The notes under the pieces: generated by a model
The model's input: the letters and a program-made list of their open reading frames with translations, nothing else
Told to the model about the DNA's origin: nothing
Databases searched by the model: none
Assembly: GCA_024291935.2 (NCBI GenBank)
Contig: CM044312.1
Location: 1,904,501-1,968,500, forward strand
Source of the DNA: Okapia johnstoni
Taxonomy: Eukaryota > Chordata > Mammalia > Artiodactyla > Giraffidae
Direction of reading: 5' to 3'
DNA length: 64,000 nucleotides
Position numbers and translations under genes: made by a program
In this document: positions 10,328-21,445 of the stretch, in pieces
Layout: each line of letters opens with the position of its first letter
Numbering within the stretch: position 1 is the first letter of the stretch

Positions 10328-10610
10328 GGATAGGACTCACATGTGGAATCTAATTTTTTAAAAAAATGAACGTGAATGAATGTATTTACAAAACAGAAGC
10401 AGACTTACAGACATTGATGCAGCTATACTTAATGTAACTTACGGTTACCAAAGGGGAAACGTGGGGGGCGGGGGGAGCAGGGCTTGGGGTTTATATACGA
10501 CACTACTGTATGCAGCACAGATAACTGACCAGGACCTCCTGTGCAGCACAGGGAACTCTAGTCAGCATTCTGTGCTAACCTATTTGAGAAAAGAATCTGA
10601 AAAAGAATTT
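10328..10610 (+). mobile_element. L1 3' UTR, left part of a split copy
   Basis: CACATGTGGAATCTAATTTT, AAACAGAAGCAGACTTACAG, GTTACCAAAGGGGAAACGTG and GCACAGGGAACTCTAGTCAG are the ordered landmarks of a cetartiodactyl L1 3' UTR. It stops at AAAAAGAAT and continues at 11223. Confidence 0.85.
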
Positions 10611-10613
10611 GTT

Positions 10614-11122
10614 GGTTTTGTTTTGTTGTTCAGTCACTAAGTCGTGTCCAACTCTTTGTGACCCCATGGACTGCAGCCTTCCAGGCTCCTCTGTCCTTCA
10701 CTATCTCCCAGAGCTTGCTCAAACTCATGTCCATTGAGTCAGTGATGCCATCCAACCATTTCATCCTCTGTCACCCCCTTGTCCTCTTGCCGTCAGTCTT
10801 TCCCAGCATCGGGGTCTTTTCCAGTGAGTTGGCTCTTCACATCAGGTGGCCAAAGTATTGGAGCTTTAACAACAGTCCTTCCAATGAAATATCAGGGTTA
10901 ATCTCCTTTAGGATGGACTGGTTGGATCTCCTTGCAGTCCAAGGGACTCTCAAGAGTCCTCTCCAACACCAGTACTCAAAAGCATCATTTCCTCTGGTGT
11001 TCAGCCTTCTTTATGGTCCAGCTCTCACATTCACACATGATGACTGGAAAAACCACAGCTTTGATAATATGGACCTTTGTCGGCAAAGTGATGTCTCTGC
11101 TTTTTGTACACTCTCTAGGTTT
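10614..11122 (-). mobile_element. BovB 3' half, antisense
   Basis: It reads inward from TTGTTGTTCAGTCACTAAGT, through CCATCCAACCATTTCATCC and GGTTGGATCTCCTTGCAGTC, to the AATGTCTCTGC-like region near 11100. This copy has the AACAAC-type tail. It is inserted within the L1 3' UTR whose halves lie on either side. Confidence 0.93.
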
Positions 11123-11123
11123 T

Positions 11124-11222
11124 TAAAAAGTTTTTGGAGTCTCGTTGGTTTAGAATGTCATGTTAGTTTCAGGCGTACAGCAGCGTGATTCGCGTGCTCA
11201 TATACGTGTATCCACTCTTTTT
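11124..11222 (-). mobile_element. Short antisense L1 3' piece
   Basis: GTTAGTTTCAGGCGTACAGC, AGCGTGATTC and TATACGTGTATCCACTCTTT are the reverse complement of an L1 3' terminal region. The piece is adjacent to, and in opposite orientation from, the + strand L1 end at 11223-11312. Confidence 0.75.
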
Positions 11223-11312
11223 TGTGTATGTATAAACGAATTACTTTGCTGTACACCTGAGAGTAACACAGCATGGTTAACCAGCCACACTCCAGTAAAA
11301 TTTAAAAAAATC
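11223..11312 (+). mobile_element. L1 3' UTR, right part of a split copy
   Basis: GTGTATGTATAAACGAATTA, CTTTGCTGTACACCTGAGAG and CCAGTAAAATTTAAAAAAA complete the 3' end and A tail of the L1 begun at 10328. Confidence 0.85.
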
Positions 11313-11314
11313 AA

Positions 11315-11955
11315 CAGAGCAAAAGTGTCTTTCCTGAAAGTTTGGTTTGGGGCAACCCCCCAACCACCACGCTCCTGCAGTCCTAGGCATGTGGCCTCAG
11401 CCAAGGGGCCTCATCTCTCTGGGCCCATCTGGGGTCAGAACAGCAGGCTCGTCCCCTCAGAACTTGCAGCCTTCAGCAGCTTCACTGCGTGCAGACACGA
11501 AGGCATTCACATGGCCATGTGGGTTTTATTTTGTATATTTTTCCTTCCTGGGCAGGATCAGATCCACGTTACCCAGTGTAACTTTGTGCCAGGACTTTCA
11601 AACATGACTTTCTGTCAGCTGTGACATGTTTCAACACCCCCAAATACTTCAGGAGACAGTTAACTTCTGGGTTTTAAGAAAGATTTAATCAAGACGTGCG
11701 TGTTCGGACTTGCTCTAGGGCAGTTGCGTCTGCAGCTGGCCGCGCGGGACCCAGGCTAGGACCACGTGCTGCGGGATTCGCTTTCCTCCACTTAACTCTT
11801 CATTCATTGCCGGCTTTCTCAGGGCACCTTTGAACATGGAGCTTGCCACACGGAGGCCCAGATAACCCATTAGCTGTGCTCTAATCATCTAAGAACCCCA
11901 GCTCAATCCTGCTGCAGCTGGGAGACGGGCGATGGTGCCCTGTGCCAGGCGGGGC
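11315..11955. other. Unassigned, GC-moderate
   Basis: No recent repeat and no recognised gene. A 154-residue ORF starts upstream and is largely repeat-derived at its N-terminus, so it carries no coding evidence. Confidence 0.4.
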
Positions 11956-11959
11956 TGGG

Positions 11960-12300
11960 GTTGGGTTGTTTTGTAGCTGCCTCTGGGTCCTCCAAACGCC
12001 TGCCATGGAAATACCCTTTGGTTCTGCAAGCAGTTAAGATCCTATCTCTGTTCAAAATCATCATTACAGGAGAGAGAAGTAATTTCAGGGAGACCATTAG
12101 CAGCACGCCCGAAACATCCTTATTAACTTTTTCTTCTTTTGTGGCCCATCTTTTATCAGGCTCTATCTGCATTCAGCATCTGGCCCGGCTGCCAATCCGT
12201 TTTCATAATAATAATAACACGTTGTGCTGCTCGAGTGCCCTTTCATCCCCGGAGCCCAGAGCACTTTGCAAACATTAATTAATGAAGCTCGGCGCAGCAC
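11960..12300. other. Candidate conserved noncoding element
   Basis: This stretch is free of ruminant-specific repeats and ends in CAGAGCACTTTGCAAACATT, AATTAATGAAGC, a motif seen in ancient amniote repeats of the MIR/L3/AmnSINE type. The balanced composition, (ATA)n run at 12206-12216 and TTAATTAATGA homeodomain-like site suggest a preserved regulatory block. This is inference from appearance; no alignment was possible. Confidence 0.35.
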
Positions 12301-13378
12301 TCTTTGAGGCGGTGAGCCCTGTGAGGTACAAGACGGTTCAAGTGGTTCTCCCGGGCTCGCCCACTTCTGAGCTGGAGGAAAGCCCCAACAGAGGCTCCAC
12401 AGATGCGGGGTTTGGCCGAGTCCATGACAAAAGCGCCCCCCCACCACCGCTGAGAGCTCCCTGGCCTGGACCAAGCGGTCCCTCATCTTGGCGTCCGGTC
12501 CTGAGGTTGACAGGGCACAGCTACCATCCTGGACCTTCTAGAACCTTGCTGCTTCTCTGGACTTGGGCTCGCCTTGGGAGACTCAGTTCTACAACCACCA
12601 CCTGGAGTGGAAACACGAGAGGAGAAGAGGTGTCCACTCCTTCCCATCCTGCTGGTGCTAAGGTCCGGGTGGAGAGAAAACGCGACACCTCCGGGGCCCC
12701 GTGTCACCCAGGGTCGTGCGTGTCCCCACGGAGGGATCAGAGACACATGGGAAGCCTGCGGGCTCACTCATTCACACTTCCCACAAGTGCTGACCGAATG
12801 CATGCTCCTGGGGGCTGGGGTCAGCAGCAGAGGGGCCATGTCTGAGCCCCGCTGCCTCTGGCCTCGTCCTGTGTGAGCACACACCTGGGGGCTAAAGGGC
12901 ATCCTCTGAACTGTGTGACTTGGTGATGATGAGGGGAGAGGTGCCGGGTTAGGGGCTGAGACCCGAGGAGACTGAGCTACAAGGAGGCCTCTGAGGTCCA
13001 GGGAGGCGGGAGGATCCTCCCAGAGTTCTCGGCGGCAGGTTGATGAGCTGATTGGCAGCTGGCAGGGGCTCCTGTTGTGACTTGGTCCTAACGATCCCGT
13101 TTCCTGGGAATCTGCTTAGGACAGCCCTTGTGGGGCTGAGATGAACGTCCTGCCTCTTCGTGGCTGACGCCTTCTGTTTCAGCCTGAATGAGGGTGAGAG
13201 CCACGTGGTCTGCAGGGGACAGGGTCGTCGTCCTCCAGAGAGGACGGGGTTCCCAGGGCGGCTGCTCGTCACCTGCTGACACCTAGAGACGGCATCTCTG
13301 CGTGACCTCTGGGATCTCCGGACCTGGTCTCACCTTCCCAGGTTGGACACGGGATCCCTGGAGGAGAGAGGGACTGAC
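12300..13378. other. GC-rich, no supported gene
   Basis: Several ORFs of 90-187 residues overlap on both strands at 12282-13272, as expected for GC-rich DNA. None shows a domain I recognise. Confidence 0.4.
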
Positions 13379-13477
13379 GTGTGTGTGTGTGAGTGCACAC
13401 GTGCACGTGTGCTTGTGCCCATGTCCATGTGTGCTTTCTGTGTGTGCCTGTGTGTGCATGCGGGTGTGTTTGTGTCA
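13379..13477. repeat. Degenerate (TG)n / alternating purine-pyrimidine tract
   Basis: About 100 bases of GTGTGTGTG with CACACGTGCACGTGTG interruptions. Such alternating sequence can adopt Z-DNA and is prone to length change. Confidence 0.9.
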
Positions 13478-13655
13478 CTGTTGTTCAATCACTCAGTCGT
13501 GTCTGACTCTCTGCGACCCCATGGACCGCAGCACACCAGGCCGCCCTGTCCATCACCAACTCCCGGAGTTTGCTCACACTCTTGTCCGTCAAGTCGGTGA
13601 TGCCATCCAGCCACCTCACCCTCTGTTGCCCTCTTCGCCTCCTGCCCTCATGGAT
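13478..13655 (-). mobile_element. BovB 3' end fragment, antisense
   Basis: CTGTTGTTCAATCACTCAGT, GCGACCCCATGGACCGCAGC and GATGCCATCCAGCCACCTCA identify the last 175 bases of BovB. It abuts the TG-rich tract, which may mark the insertion site. Confidence 0.92.
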
Positions 13656-13659
13656 GTTT

Positions 13660-15268
13660 GTGTCCGTGAGTGACTGGCGTGTGTGTCTGGGTGGTGGTCC
13701 TGGCTGCGTGAAGAGCTGGCTGCCAGGTCCTTCTGGGGCGCTGGCTCCAGACCTCACGACTTTCTCAGACGTCAGGAGAGACCCGGGGACGCAGTGTTTC
13801 CGGGATCTGAGGAGGAGGCCGTTGGGCTGGAGCCCAGCCTGTGTGTGCTCACGCGAGCCCTGGCTGAGCTCTGTCCCCTGAAGAGCCCTCCCCCAGCAGC
13901 AGTGGGCCCTTCTGCTGCGGGCTGCACAGCGGGTTCCAGGGTTCACTGTGCGCTAAGCCCGCCTAGAGCGCCTGCAGAAGCCCCGTGCCCACGGCCACCC
14001 CCACAGAGGCTGAAGCCGGGCCTGGGCCGCGGGACCCTGGCGCGGTCTTGAGAGCCGCTCGGGTGACCCCCGTGTGCGGCCCTGCTCACATCCTCTCGTC
14101 AGGCCTCAACTGGCGGCGCTGCCCGGGTCCGGGCTGCTTTTGCACAAAATGCTCTCATCTGGAAGCCTGAGAACAGCTGTGCCTCTTCTGGGCCTGCAGA
14201 CAAAGAGGTGGACGCTCAGCAGAGACCGCAGTGGACAGGAAGCCCCTCCCACCCAGGTGAACCTCCAGGAAGGCCCTGGAGTTCGGATGTTTACGGGGAA
14301 CTTGGAGGTCCCTCCACGCCCGGATTCTCGAGACCAGCCAGGGACTTGGGTGGGTGCAGAATTCCAGTTGGAATGTTCCCCACGTGCACCACTCCACACC
14401 CCCCTGGAAGTTCCCTGATTGATGGTCCCCTCCCCTGGTGGACTAGGAAAATCAGAAAGCACCTCTTCCTCCTGCTATCTCCTGAGCCAGGACGGAGGAC
14501 GCGTGGGGACAGGTGACAGGAGGGGAAGCGGCCCTGCAGACAGCCTGCCGGGTTGCTTGCCTCCGGCTCCGTCTCCCAGGAGGGCGGTGCTAGGTGAAGA
14601 GCATCGGGAGCCTGGGCATGGCCTCCGCCCACAGCCAGTGCTGTTTCCCTCTAAGACTGTGAAATGAGAACTGAAAGTTATCTGATCGGCTTATGGTAAT
14701 GTCCAAACCATGATGAGTTTTAAAGAATTCTGAAGACCACATGAAGAGAACACTGCCTAGTCACGCGGTGTGTGAAGTCGTATCCTTCTCGCATGCTTGG
14801 CCCTCTTGTTAGACAGACCACTGAGGAGTGGATCAGATTAGCTCGTTAGATGCTTTTACAATAAGACATTGCGAGTTGGAGTGATAGAAAGGGCATGTGG
14901 GGGATTTATTATTGAGATATTTTTTGAGTTTTAAATAGATTGTTATGTGGTCTTGGTATGTGCCTGCCATATTTTAATTTTAGTTCCTTCATGATTTTAG
15001 TGGACATTAACCACATTTGAGTACAATGCACCCCCAAAGTCTTCTTCCTTCCTCTTCCTCAGAGAGTCATTAGTTAAACTGTTCTTCTGAAGCTGTTTTC
15101 TGAAAGGACCCAGACCCTTTACAGGAAGTAGGGCTTTCGGAACCATTTTTACATGATGTCCATGTGGCCCGCGATTTTCACACAGTGGAAGGGTGAGGGG
15201 GCATTAATGATGAAGGTTCTGCCCTTTCCCACACTAGGGAGGTGTTTGCATTTAGTAGGACCCAGTAA
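13660..15268. other. GC-rich then AT-rich, unassigned
   Basis: 13.66-14.65 kb is GC-rich with overlapping ORFs on both strands (up to 153 residues) and no recognised product. 14.65-15.26 kb is AT-richer and also unassigned. No splice-supported exon is visible. Confidence 0.4.
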
Positions 15269-15270
15269 AG

Positions 15271-15480
15271 GGGGCTTCCCAGATGGCACTAGTGGTAAAG
15301 AACCCACTGCCAATGCAGGAGGCATAAGAGACACCGGTTCGATCTCTGAATCAGGAAGATCCCCTGGAGGAGGGCATGGCAACCCACTCCAGTATTCTTG
15401 CCTGGAGAAGCCCCGTGGACAGAGGAGCCTGGAAGGATGCAGTCCACAGGGTCACAGAGTAGGACACGACTGAGCACGGA
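15271..15480 (+). mobile_element. Bov-tA SINE, longer-headed subtype
   Basis: The head carries AGTGGTAAAGAACCCACTGC and GGAGGCATAAGAGACACCGG; the body ends AGTAGGACACGACTGAGCAC. The B-box reads GGTTCGATCTC. Confidence 0.92.
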
Positions 15481-15599
15481 TACACAGGGACCTGAAGCCG
15501 TGGTCCATAGGAGTAGATGTCCGGTGGCACCGTTCTAAGAACACAGAGGAAGCACTTTTTGGCTGTTTGAGGTCTTGTTTGGAACTTTGGCCTCCTTTA

Positions 15600-17640
15600 T
15601 CCTTGGGCATTGTTTATTGAGGTGTAACTTATGGGAAAAAGTGCTCATTAAATGTACAGTTGAATGATTTTTGGCTAATGCATACAGTTATGTCATCACA
15701 ATGATTTCAACCAATAGAGAAAACACTTTCATCACCTCACAGATTTCCTCCTGCCCTTTGCAACAAAGTCTCTTTCCTCTCCCAAGACTCTGAAGCCACT
15801 GACCTGACCTCTGTCCTCTGGTTTATTTCCTTTAAAATAGTCCATCAGTAGCATCTTACAATATGTGGGCTGCTTAAAAATCGAAATATGGTTCATTTAT
15901 GATGCTAGTTTCAAGTGTGCAGCAAAGGATTTGGTTATACATAAATATATATATGTCCATTCTTTTTCAGATTCTTTTCCCTTGTAGTTCATTACAAAAT
16001 ATATAGTAGAGTTCCGTGTGCTATACAGTAAGGTCCTTGTTGATTATCTCTTTTTTATGTAGCAGTGTGTATATTGCAAACTCCTAATTTATCCCTCCCC
16101 ACCACCTTTCTCCTTTGGTAACTGTGAGTCTCTCTCTGTTTTGTAAATAAGTTTATTTGTATCATTTTAAAACTTCTACATATAAGTGATATCATGTGAC
16201 ATTTGTTTTTCTTTGTCTGACTTACTTCACTCTGTATAATCATCCCTAGGTCCATCCATGTAGCCACAAATGGCAATATTTCAGTCTTTTTTTATGGCTG
16301 AGTAATATTCCATTGTATATGCGTACCATATCTTCTTTATCCGTTCCTCTGTTGATGGACACTTAGGTTCCCATGTCTTGACTGTTGTGAGTAGTGCTGC
16401 AGTGAGTACTGGGGTGCCTGTATCACTTTAAATTAGAGATGTATGCTCGTATATAGACTTTTACATCTGGCTTCTGTCAGCACAGTGCTTTTGAGGCTCA
16501 CCCATGTTGCTGCATGGACAGAAGTAGCTTGTGCCCCTTAATTTCTGAGTAGTATCCTATTGTGTCATAGTTGATGATTTGTTTATCATTCACCAGTGAT
16601 GGACAGTTGGGTTGTGTTCACTTTGGGGCCACTGAGCATAAGACAAATAGATACATTCGTGCAGGGCTCTTTGGGTGAAGGTGTACTTTTATTTCCCTTG
16701 GGTAAATACCTGGGGTGGGACTGTATGGTAAGTTTATGTTAACTTTGTAAGAAAAAACCTGTCTTCCAAAGTCACTGTACCATTTGGCATTTCCTCCAGA
16801 AATGTGCGAGAGTTCCACTGGCCAGCGTTTGTCAGAATCCCAGTCATTCTAGCAGGTGTGTGGTACTGTCTCATTGTGATTCTAATTGCAACTTTCCTAA
16901 TGACAAATGGTGTTGTGCATTTCTTCATGGGCTTGTCTGCTGTCTGTATATCTTTTCCAGTGAGGTATCTGTTCAGATCTTTTGCCCACTCTTTTAAAAC
17001 TGAGATTGCTTGTCTCATTATTGAGTTGTGAGCTCCTCGTAGATTCTGGCCAAGATCTTCTCAGATGTGTGTTTTGCAAATACTCTCTCCCCATCAGAGG
17101 CTTCCATTGCATTTCCTTAGTAGTCTTTCAAAGAGCATGTTGTTAACATCTGATGAATTCCAGTTTATATCTATTGGTTGATTTAGCATTTCTTTAACTT
17201 CTCTCAGCAAAAATCTTTTCCCAAAATTTGTACCACAAAGAGTGCCAATTTCCCCGCTTCATCGGCATCATTATTATTTTAAAATTTGACTCCCTAATTG
17301 GCAGAGAATGCTATCACACTATCATCTTCTATCGAATTTATTTTCTGATTGCAGAATTGGACACGCTCCCTGTCTTTGGTCACCTGTCTTTCTCCTGGGA
17401 ATCTCTTATTCCTGCCCTATACTTATTTTTCTCTAGGGAGTCTCTGTGATTTTTTCTTATTGATTTTAACAAAACTTCCAAAAAGTGTTAAATATTAATG
17501 ATGAGAAGGGGCTACTTGTTTGGTCCTTATTTGAATGAGGGCAACTATTTTTTTTTCTTGTTGCATAGGTTACTATTAGAGTTCTCAATATTAAATTTTG
17601 AAAAAATGTTCTTTTAAAATAATTGAACCTCAGGAATGTT
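15600..17640 (-). mobile_element. Old L1 (L1M type), antisense, ORF2 to 3' UTR
   Basis: The reverse strand reads from the ORF2 reverse transcriptase region (about 17470-17640, AAGTGTTAAATATTAATGAT) to the ORF2 C-terminus. The latter includes the codons for the KEIxMAxxHxxKxxxxxxxIxxMxIxxTMRY block at about 16880-16940. It ends in the 3' UTR at 15600-15865. Landmarks include TCTCATTGTGATTCTAATTG and CCCTTGGGTAAATACCTGGG. Many frame breaks and indels show great age. A younger L1 3' end splits it at about 15870-16435. Assignment of 17250-17470 is weak. Confidence 0.82.
15870..16435 (-). mobile_element. Younger L1 3' end nested in an older L1, antisense
   Basis: TTTCAAGTGTGCAGCAAAGG, GTGTGCTATACAGTAAGGTC, ATATAAGTGATATCATGTGA, ATTCCATTGTATATGCGTAC and GTTGATGGACACTTAGGTTC are consecutive reverse-complement landmarks of a cetartiodactyl L1 3' UTR and ORF2 end. 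The older L1 sequence on both sides resumes in register, so this is an insertion. Confidence 0.8.
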
Positions 17641-17794
17641 TATTGAAAGTTGTCCTTTGGATACATACCCTGGTGTTACACCATCATAGCCTGGGATAGT
17701 TACAATATGATCATGATGAAAAATATTTTTTATCTACTCATGAAATAAATATTTAGTGTGACAAAAATTAGGAATTTTTTTATGTCAACATGTG

Positions 17795-18315
17795 ACATGC
17801 ATCACTGAGAAAGGAAAATCGTGTGGTCATCTCAATAGATGCAGAAAATGTTTTGACGACCTTCAAGACCCAGTTGCAATTAAAAAAAAATTCTCAGCAA
17901 AAAAAATAGATAGCTCTGTTTCAATCTGATAAAGGGGATTTGTAAAGACTTTTTAGCTGACATCACACCTGTGGTGAAAGGCTGGATGCTTTTTCTTGTA
18001 GGTTTGGATGAGGGCTGGTGTGCTTTACCACTGGTTCCTCTCAACATTGTACCTGAGATTGTGGCCCATGGAATAAAGAAAGAAGAATTAATGAATTTAC
18101 ACTTACTGGGATGGAAGAAATAGAACTGTTCAGTCACATATGACAGGATCACCTATGTAGAAAAACCAACAGAATCCACAAAAAAATACTGGAACTAATA
18201 AATTTAAGAAGGTCAGAATGCAAACACTTGTATCTCTGTGTAATTGCATCAAACAGCAGGAGACTGGAATAAAAAATAACACCGTTCACAGTGGCACCAA
18301 GATTTAGGGTTATGT
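17795..18315 (+). mobile_element. Old L1 ORF2 reverse transcriptase remnant
   Basis: GTCATCTCAATAGATGCAGA corresponds to the L1 RT motif A (ISIDAEKAF). Downstream CTGACATCACACCTGTGGTG, CTCTCAACATTGTACCTGAG and GTAGAAAAACCAACAGAATC follow the RT order through motifs B and C to the ENPK region. The FADD box is degraded. It lies in opposite orientation to the antisense L1 ending near 17640. Confidence 0.78.
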
Positions 18316-18319
18316 CTCA

Positions 18320-18960
18320 CAGAACAAGTGCAGGAGCTGCAGGATGAAAACCACAAAGCTTGAAATAAATTATATACAAAATGATAATGTCCTTGCACTT
18401 TCAGTCTGTAAAACTGCACAAGCCTTCTCTCACCTGTATCTCACATGTGCCACTGATGGTCAGCTTCCTCCTCTCATGCTGTGGGCTCCTCAGATCAGAG
18501 CCTCCTTGGGGCCAAGCCGAGCCAGCACCTTGAGTGCCCCGGTGATAAGAGTGGGGCTGGACTGGGCCCCACGCACAGTGCCGCCTCTGGGTTTACAGAG
18601 AAGCAGATGTGAACCTTTGCATTTGTGAAACTTCTGATCGAGCAACGTGAATTCCCTAACATTTCTTGTAAAAATGTATGAAAATTCATTCTTTTCTTTC
18701 CTTGTTTACTTGAGATGTTCAAAAACTGCCCCTGCACAGTGAGATTCGGTCTCAGACCCTCTGTGAACACCTGGCCCCTCATGTGGATGCAGCTGTGTGC
18801 CCCAAACAGATGGCATTTCCCCTGAGTCCAGACAAGCAGCTTTTCCAGAGATCCTGCACCCACTGTCCTGATTCAGCATGTGGCTCCCCACACCCTATCC
18901 TCACCAGGTGACATGGTAGGTCCATGGGACCGTGAGGAGAGCCACACATGCGGCTATAAA
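18320..18960. other. Unassigned interval
   Basis: No recognisable repeat or gene. Short ORFs (up to 122 residues, minus strand 18495-18863) have no recognised domain. Confidence 0.4.
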
Positions 18961-18961
18961 T

Positions 18962-19140
18962 CAGTAGTAGCCACTATAAACATAAAAAATAGAATTATTT
19001 TAATAATATGTTCTATCTAACCCAGTATGTTTTATCAAACAGTATCATTTCGTGTGCAGTCATTACAGAAAATATAAATAGATATTTTCCATCTTTCTAA
19101 GTCCTTGAAACCTACACAAGCAGCACAGCCCAGCTTGGAT
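18962..19140 (-). mobile_element. Old DNA-transposon-like remnant (possible hAT MER)
   Basis: AATTATTTTAATAATATGTT, CTATCTAACCCAGTATGTTT and GATATTTTCCATCTTTCTAA match in order the middle of a common mammalian nonautonomous DNA element that I remember as hAT-like. The exact family and the orientation are uncertain. Confidence 0.45.
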
Positions 19141-19514
19141 GAACTACGGTTCAGGGGTCCGGAACCTTCCCGCTGCCACGTCCACCGTGGTAGTCAGGCC
19201 TGGCCTGACTGTTAAACCTCAGAGAATTGATGTTGAAGACACGGTCACAGAGTACTGGAGGGACAAATGTGTCCCCCAGATCAGAGGCTGGGAGACTGGG
19301 AAACCCGTGAGGCTGTCACAAAAGGTGAGCAAAGGGGAGGTTTTGAAATAAAGATGAGGAGTGATGCCTGAAACTGGGCCGGGAGCTTGTCCTGTCTGTT
19401 TAGAGCGAAGTTTTAAAGTGTGTCAGCATTCACCTGTTAGTGAAAATGGAGGATCTCAGATCCTACTCTGATGGAAGAAGGAAGAGTGGGACTCGGCTTC
19501 CTGGCAGGAGGGGG

Positions 19515-19700
19515 AGGAAAGAGGAGACGGCCGCGTCTGCTGCCCGGTTCCGCTCTCAGCCCGTCTCTGCGCGGACGCAGGAGAAGGCAGGCCCCGGAGG
19601 CGGACGCTGTAGAGCGCAGGTCCGGGCCGGCTCCCACGTGGAGGGAGAACCACGTGACGGCGCGTGTTGCTGGAGACCCGCCCCGCGGCATCGCGTAAGG
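19515..19700. promoter_or_regulatory. CpG-rich patch, possible small CpG island
   Basis: About 185 bases are rich in CpG (GACGGCCGCGTCTGCTGCCC, CGGAGGCGGACGC, GGTCCGGGCCGG, GACGGCGCGTGTTGC, CGCCCCGCGGCATCGCG), unlike the flanks. Density looks close to that expected without methylation loss. No adjacent first exon is recognisable. Confidence 0.5.
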
Positions 19701-19701
19701 A

Positions 19702-20535
19702 TCGAGCCAGGTCATTTATGGGATGGGTCCAGGCAGACACGCTGTTCAGTTATCATCACTGTTCTATTGCCAGGCGCTTACACTGAGTCTTAGCCTAACT
19801 GGATTGTCTAGCGGAAACTGTTCCTGGGGAACGTGGAGCCTGTCCGAGCCACCAAGGACCAGGGGACTGTCCTGAACGAGGCAGGGAAGCCGTGACTGGT
19901 ACCCTTCCTGCAGCCCCACGTCCTCCCAGGACCCCACACGAAGCGGCCACAGACCATCACCCCGGGAGGCACATGGCCTGCGGGCTCCTCGAGTCACAGT
20001 GAGCAGAAGGGGACGAAGTCTTTGCGGGCCTCAGTGCCCTTATGCATCTCCCTGCAGCTCTAGAGGTGGAGGGTAGATTGCGGTCTGGAACCCCCAGGTG
20101 CCCGCCCCACAACTGTGGCCTGGCCTCCACTTACGTACGGAGCGTGGAGCAGAACCGTGATGCCCTCTCCTGCACCCCCCCATTCTTTCTCCCGGCCCCC
20201 AACCACCGTCTGTATGCCCTGCGTGCTCAAGGCAGAGACCTGGACTCGCCCTGGATGCCTCCCTTCCTGCATGGAATCACTCTCCAGGCCCCAGTGACCT
20301 GCCCTGAGCCCAGTGCGTCCTCCTTACTCGACCTTGACTGCTTCACCCGACGGCATCTCTTCCTGGGTGAGCCCCCTCTAACCGCCCCTCTGCCTGTGGT
20401 CCAGAGGGAGAATCTCAGAGCCCTTCCTGGGCTTCTTGTTGACATGACGCTCGTCCAGGGCTCCATGCAGCCATCCATCCCTCAGTCTCATCCTGATTGC
20501 TTCCTGCTCCATGGACTCTGCTCCACTGACCATAT
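19702..20535. other. No supported gene
   Basis: A 238-residue ORF (20042-20758) spans most of this but its C-terminal third is antisense L1 3' UTR, so it is not a gene. No other candidate was seen. Confidence 0.45.
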
Positions 20536-20536
20536 T

Positions 20537-20885
20537 TCTTTAAAAAAATTTTTTTTTAATTTTTTAATTGAAGGATTAATTGCTTTACAGAATTGTGTTG
20601 GTTTCTGCCAAACATCAACAAGAATCAGCCGTGGATGTGCATATGTCCCCTCCCTCCCACCTCCCCCCCCATCCTGCGCCTCTAGGTCGTTGCAGAGCCC
20701 CGGTTTGAGTTCCCTGAGCCACACAGCACATTCCCACTGGCTGCTTTACCTGTGCTAATGTGAGTTTCCATGTCACTCTCTCCATGCAATCCACCCTCTC
20801 CTTCCTCCCCTCCTCCCCATGTCCGTAAGTCCACTCTCAATGCATTAATGTTATTTCTTATCTCTGTTTCTTGAAAAGTGTATGT
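20537..20885 (-). mobile_element. Bovid L1 3' UTR, antisense
   Basis: The A tail reads as a T-rich start, then GAAGGATTAATTGCTTTACA, ATCAACAAGAATCAGCCGTG, CTCTAGGTCGTTGCAGAGCC and CCATGTCACTCTCTCCATGC. This order matches the reverse complement of a bovid L1 3' UTR. Confidence 0.87.
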
Positions 20886-20889
20886 GATT

Positions 20890-21442
20890 TAATGCTCGGA
20901 ACCTTTCTGTGTGCTCTTTCCCCTGCTTGGCTCAGTTACCCTCCTGCTCCCCACCCCACCAGTACACACACATTTCCTCCCCATGTCCTACACCCCCTGA
21001 GGCCAACACAGGCCCTCCCGCATGCCTGGCCTGGGGTGAGTTCTCCCCAGACAGGTCTCCCTTCCCTTGGGATTACCTCCTGATGAACTCACCCTTAAGT
21101 TGTAAAGAAAATCCAAAGTGAATCTGATACCCCAACCTACTGCACATCACACACCCCAGCCCACCTTAAATGTGCTCAGAGCACTGAGGCTAGCACACAT
21201 TATATCCAAGTGTTGAATATCTCACTTACTTACCGAATCCCACACTGAAGGACATAAGAACACCTGTCTGTGTCTCGGTGGTTACGTGTGATGAGAGCAG
21301 GGACTGCTGACTGGGAGCTAAGTCTTGCTGCCTTGCCCAGAATCACAAGTGAGTACCAGACAGTTTATTGGCACCTGGAAACAGATGGAAGTTCACAAGT
21401 CCAAGTACAACTTCTACAGAATGAGTATCACTCTTGCACCGT
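20890..21442. other. Unassigned interval
   Basis: A C-rich stretch at 20900-21080 and otherwise unremarkable sequence. No gene or repeat recognised. Confidence 0.4.
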
Positions 21443-21445
21443 CAT

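Noticed and set aside
12282..12845. 187-residue + strand ORF
   Set aside because: GC-rich region with ORFs on both strands, no domain, biased Pro/Ser/Gly composition.
20042..20758. 238-residue + strand ORF
   Set aside because: Its last third translates an antisense L1 3' UTR; no recognisable protein.
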